DNA of 64,000 nt from Deltaproteobacteria bacterium IMCC39524 (lineage in GTDB: Bacteria; Desulfobacterota; Desulfuromonadia; Desulfuromonadales; BM103): the NCBI GenBank assembly GCA_029667085.1, contig JARUHJ010000005.1, forward strand, positions 62,001 to 126,000, given 5' to 3'. The notes beneath the pieces are model-generated. The model did not search any database and was not told where the DNA came from. It saw only the letters and a program-made list of their open reading frames with translations. This document shows, one piece after another, positions 62,073 through 64,000 of this stretch. The translations under genes and the position numbers were made by a program. Position 1 is the stretch's first letter, and every line of letters begins with the position of its first letter.

Positions 62073-62972
62073 ATGAATCTCCTTGTTCTGCTCGGGCCGA
62101 CGGCTTCGGGGAAAACTCATCTGGCCGTTCAGGCCGCCCACCAGCTTGATGGCGAGATCATCTCGGCTGACTCGCGGCAGGTTTATCGTGGTCTGGATAT
62201 TGGCAGCGGCAAGGACCTCGAAGAATACGGATCAACACTCTATCATCTTATCGATATAACCAATCCCGGCTACGAGTTCAGTCTGTTCGACTTTGCCCAG
62301 GCTTTCAGCCAGGCGTTTAGCGAGATCAAGAGCCGCAATCATCTACCGATCCTGTGCGGAGGGACGGGTCTCTACCTTGACGCCGTGCTGCAAGGATATG
62401 AGTTGGTGAAAGTCGGTGAGAACAAGGTATTACGTCAGGAGCTGGAGCCTCTGCCCCTTGCCTCTTTGCAAGAACGATTACAAGCCCTGCGCCCGGAGCA
62501 GCACAACACAACGGACCTCGAGGACCGCTGCCGCTTGATCCGGGCGATTGAAATCGCGGTCGGTGAAGAGCAGGCGACGGCCAGGGCCCTGGAACTTCCT
62601 GATTTAAACCCCAGAATTTTCGGCCTGCGCTGGCCACGGGAGCTGTTGAGGAAACGTATCACGCAACGGCTGCGGCAGCGTCTCGAACAGGGCATGATCG
62701 AAGAGGTCGAGGGCCTGCATAAGGCTGGCGTCACCTGGGAGACGTTAGACTTTTACGGCCTGGAATACCGTTTCGTCGGCCAGTACCTGCAAGGGCAACT
62801 GAACCGCAACGACCTTTTTCAGAAGTTGAACAGCGCCATTCAACAATTTGCCAAACGTCAGGAGACCTGGTTTCGTCGCATGGAACGTCAGGGTGTTGTG
62901 ATCCACTGGCTGGAGGGTGAAGCCGATCCCGTCGCCGAGATGCTCGCCGCCTGTCAGGATTATGCCAGATGA
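62073..62972 (+). CDS. miaA: tRNA dimethylallyltransferase MiaA, divergent form
   Basis: A 299-residue protein with the MiaA P-loop GPTASGKT (8-15), SADSRQVYRGLDIGSGK and the GGTGLYLDAVL motif. It adds a dimethylallyl group to A37 of tRNAs. The standard SADSMQVYRGMDIGTAKP reads SADSRQVYRGLDIGSGKD here and the domain around 60-70 is shorter (GSTLYHLIDI), so it may be a second, variant MiaA; delta-proteobacteria often carry two. Its stop overlaps the next gene by 4 bases (ATGA). Confidence 0.85.
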   Translation: MNLLVLLGPTASGKTHLAVQAAHQLDGEIISADSRQVYRGLDIGSGKDLEEYGSTLYHLIDITNPGYEFSLFDFAQAFSQAFSEIKSRNHLPILCGGTGLYLDAVLQGYELVKVGENKVLRQELEPLPLASLQERLQALRPEQHNTTDLEDRCRLIRAIEIAVGEEQATARALELPDLNPRIFGLRWPRELLRKRITQRLRQRLEQGMIEEVEGLHKAGVTWETLDFYGLEYRFVGQYLQGQLNRNDLFQKLNSAIQQFAKRQETWFRRMERQGVVIHWLEGEADPVAEMLAACQDYAR

Positions 62973-64000
62973 GCCATTTCCCTGCAGCTGTTCAGCGTTA
63001 CCTGGACAAGCGTGTCGCCAAAGGCCCCTGGACTGTTACCGGCGCTGAGAACAGCTCTTTTACCGGCGCCGTAGTGATTCCGTCTCTGGCAGAAGCGGAC
63101 AGTCTCTTTGCCACATTACAAAGTCTGGAGGCGAACCCGGCACAATGGAGAGACTCTTTCCTGGTGCTGGTGGTTGTCAATCATGGCGAGCAGGCTTGCA
63201 ATGAAGAGAAGCAACAAAACCTTCAGGATTTGACCCGACTTATCGAATACTCTGCAGAGTCCACGCTTCCCCTGGCCTGGATTGACGCCGCCAGTCCAGC
63301 CCTTGAAATCCCGGCCAAGCAAGCCGGTGTGGGCTTTGTCAGAAAGCTGGGGATGGATCTTGCCCTAACCTGTCTGGACTGGCAGAAGGAACCACTGTTG
63401 GTCTGCCTCGATGCTGACACCCTGGTGGAGCCGAATTACCTGCAGACCATCGTGACTCATTTCCAGCAATCACCCCTGGGTGCGGCTGTCCTGCCCTTTC
63501 GCCACCAGAAAGCAGAAGACGCTCTGCAACAGGCAGCGATCGAGCGTTATGAGCTGTTTATGCGCAGCTACGTTTATGGTTTGCGCCTGGCCGGATCACC
63601 CTATGCCTTCAACAGCGTAGGGAGTGCTATCGCCTGTCGGGCAGAGGCTTATGTGCGCTGCGGCGGGATGAACAATCGAAAGGCTGGAGAAGATTTCTAC
63701 TTCTTGCAAAAACTGGCCAAAACCGACGGCGTTGACCGGATGACCGGCACCAGGGTGTTTCCGGAGCCGCGTGTTTCGTCGCGGGTCCCCTTCGGTACCG
63801 GCCGCAGCATGGGCCGCCTGCTGGAGGGGGACACAGAAGGCGTGCTCTTTTATCCTGTTGCTGCGTTCGAGGTTCTGTCGGGCTGGTTGCTTAACGTCAC
63901 GCAGAATCTTGCCGCTGATGCGAACCTGCTGTTCAGCCGTGCCGAAAAGATCTCTGCTGTCCTGGCTGATTATCTTGTGCAGATCGACTGGCATGCAACC
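62969..64000 (+). CDS. Glycosyltransferase family 2-like protein (cut by the right edge)
   Basis: The frame is open from ATG 62969 to the window end (344 residues). It reads as a GT-A-type glycosyltransferase: N-terminal AVVIPSLAEADSLFATLQSL, the metal-binding CLDADTLVEPNYL near 149-161 (DxD), and later acceptor motifs NSVGSAIACRAEAYVRCGGMN and GEDFYFLQKLAK (ED motif). It likely builds a cell-surface polysaccharide or modifies a lipid-linked sugar. The start overlaps the miaA stop by 4 bases. The C-terminus is missing. Confidence 0.85.
   Translation, partial: MSHFPAAVQRYLDKRVAKGPWTVTGAENSSFTGAVVIPSLAEADSLFATLQSLEANPAQWRDSFLVLVVVNHGEQACNEEKQQNLQDLTRLIEYSAESTLPLAWIDAASPALEIPAKQAGVGFVRKLGMDLALTCLDWQKEPLLVCLDADTLVEPNYLQTIVTHFQQSPLGAAVLPFRHQKAEDALQQAAIERYELFMRSYVYGLRLAGSPYAFNSVGSAIACRAEAYVRCGGMNNRKAGEDFYFLQKLAKTDGVDRMTGTRVFPEPRVSSRVPFGTGRSMGRLLEGDTEGVLFYPVAAFEVLSGWLLNVTQNLAADANLLFSRAEKISAVLADYLVQIDWHAT

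Overview
The window looks like chromosome of an anaerobic, respiratory Desulfuromonadales-type bacterium (Geobacter/Desulfuromonas relatives). This is inferred from gene content, not from a database search: a decaheme c-type cytochrome with an MtrB/PioB-type outer-membrane barrel, rubredoxin, a glutamate synthase split over three genes with extra ferredoxin domains, a methionine synthase split in two, two small proteins of the GSU3473 type, and typical delta-proteobacterial housekeeping neighbours. Most of it is ordinary chromosome; no prophage, CRISPR array, rRNA or tRNA gene was seen.

Layout. 1-3.7 kb: 5' part of recQ (minus strand, cut by the left edge), a PilZ protein, small proteins and a BLUF photoreceptor, with much non-coding DNA. 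4.4-10.5 kb: aroC, a MetF-type reductase, rubredoxin and the two halves of MetH. 11-15 kb: a serine/alanine-glyoxylate aminotransferase, a palindrome-rich repeat block and an ABC-F protein. 15.2-19.4 kb: a glyoxylate-shunt operon (malate synthase and a long isocitrate lyase) behind palindromic operator-like sites. 19.5-27.4 kb: a PagL-like barrel, a three-gene glutamate synthase operon and ilvE. 27.5-30 kb: a J-domain protein, a MITE-like element, carbonic anhydrase and a LysR regulator. 30.2-33.6 kb: the porin-cytochrome pair. 33.8-37.6 kb: a DegP-type protease next to a two-component system. 38.7-47.1 kb: prmA-rsmE and a TetR-controlled RND efflux operon. 47.2-54 kb: a metallo-beta-lactamase-fold hydrolase, dapF, nfo, dtd, darP, transaldolase and folK. 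54.1-64 kb: a P-type ATPase, a MoxR/DUF58/transglutaminase cluster, pcnB, miaA and a glycosyltransferase cut by the right edge.

The main discovery candidate is the MtrB/PioB-type barrel gene at 31280-33559. It is interrupted once, by an in-frame TGA at 33122-33124. The frame stays open for 144 more codons that encode the missing last strands and the terminal Phe of the barrel. Sixteen bases after the TGA a 6-bp hairpin carries a GU in its apical loop at the distance expected of a bacterial SECIS element. The simplest reading is a selenocysteine (residue 615) in an outer-membrane electron-conduit porin, which also carries one CxxCH motif. The adjacent decaheme cytochrome has a lipoprotein signal, and no surface cytochrome gene follows.

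Other points: a 168-bp near-palindromic MITE whose CTAG duplication supplies the carbonic anhydrase stop codon; several 9-bp-unit intergenic repeats; a probable CTG start coupled to a moxR stop; and a possibly leaderless tetR transcript whose promoter contains its likely operator.
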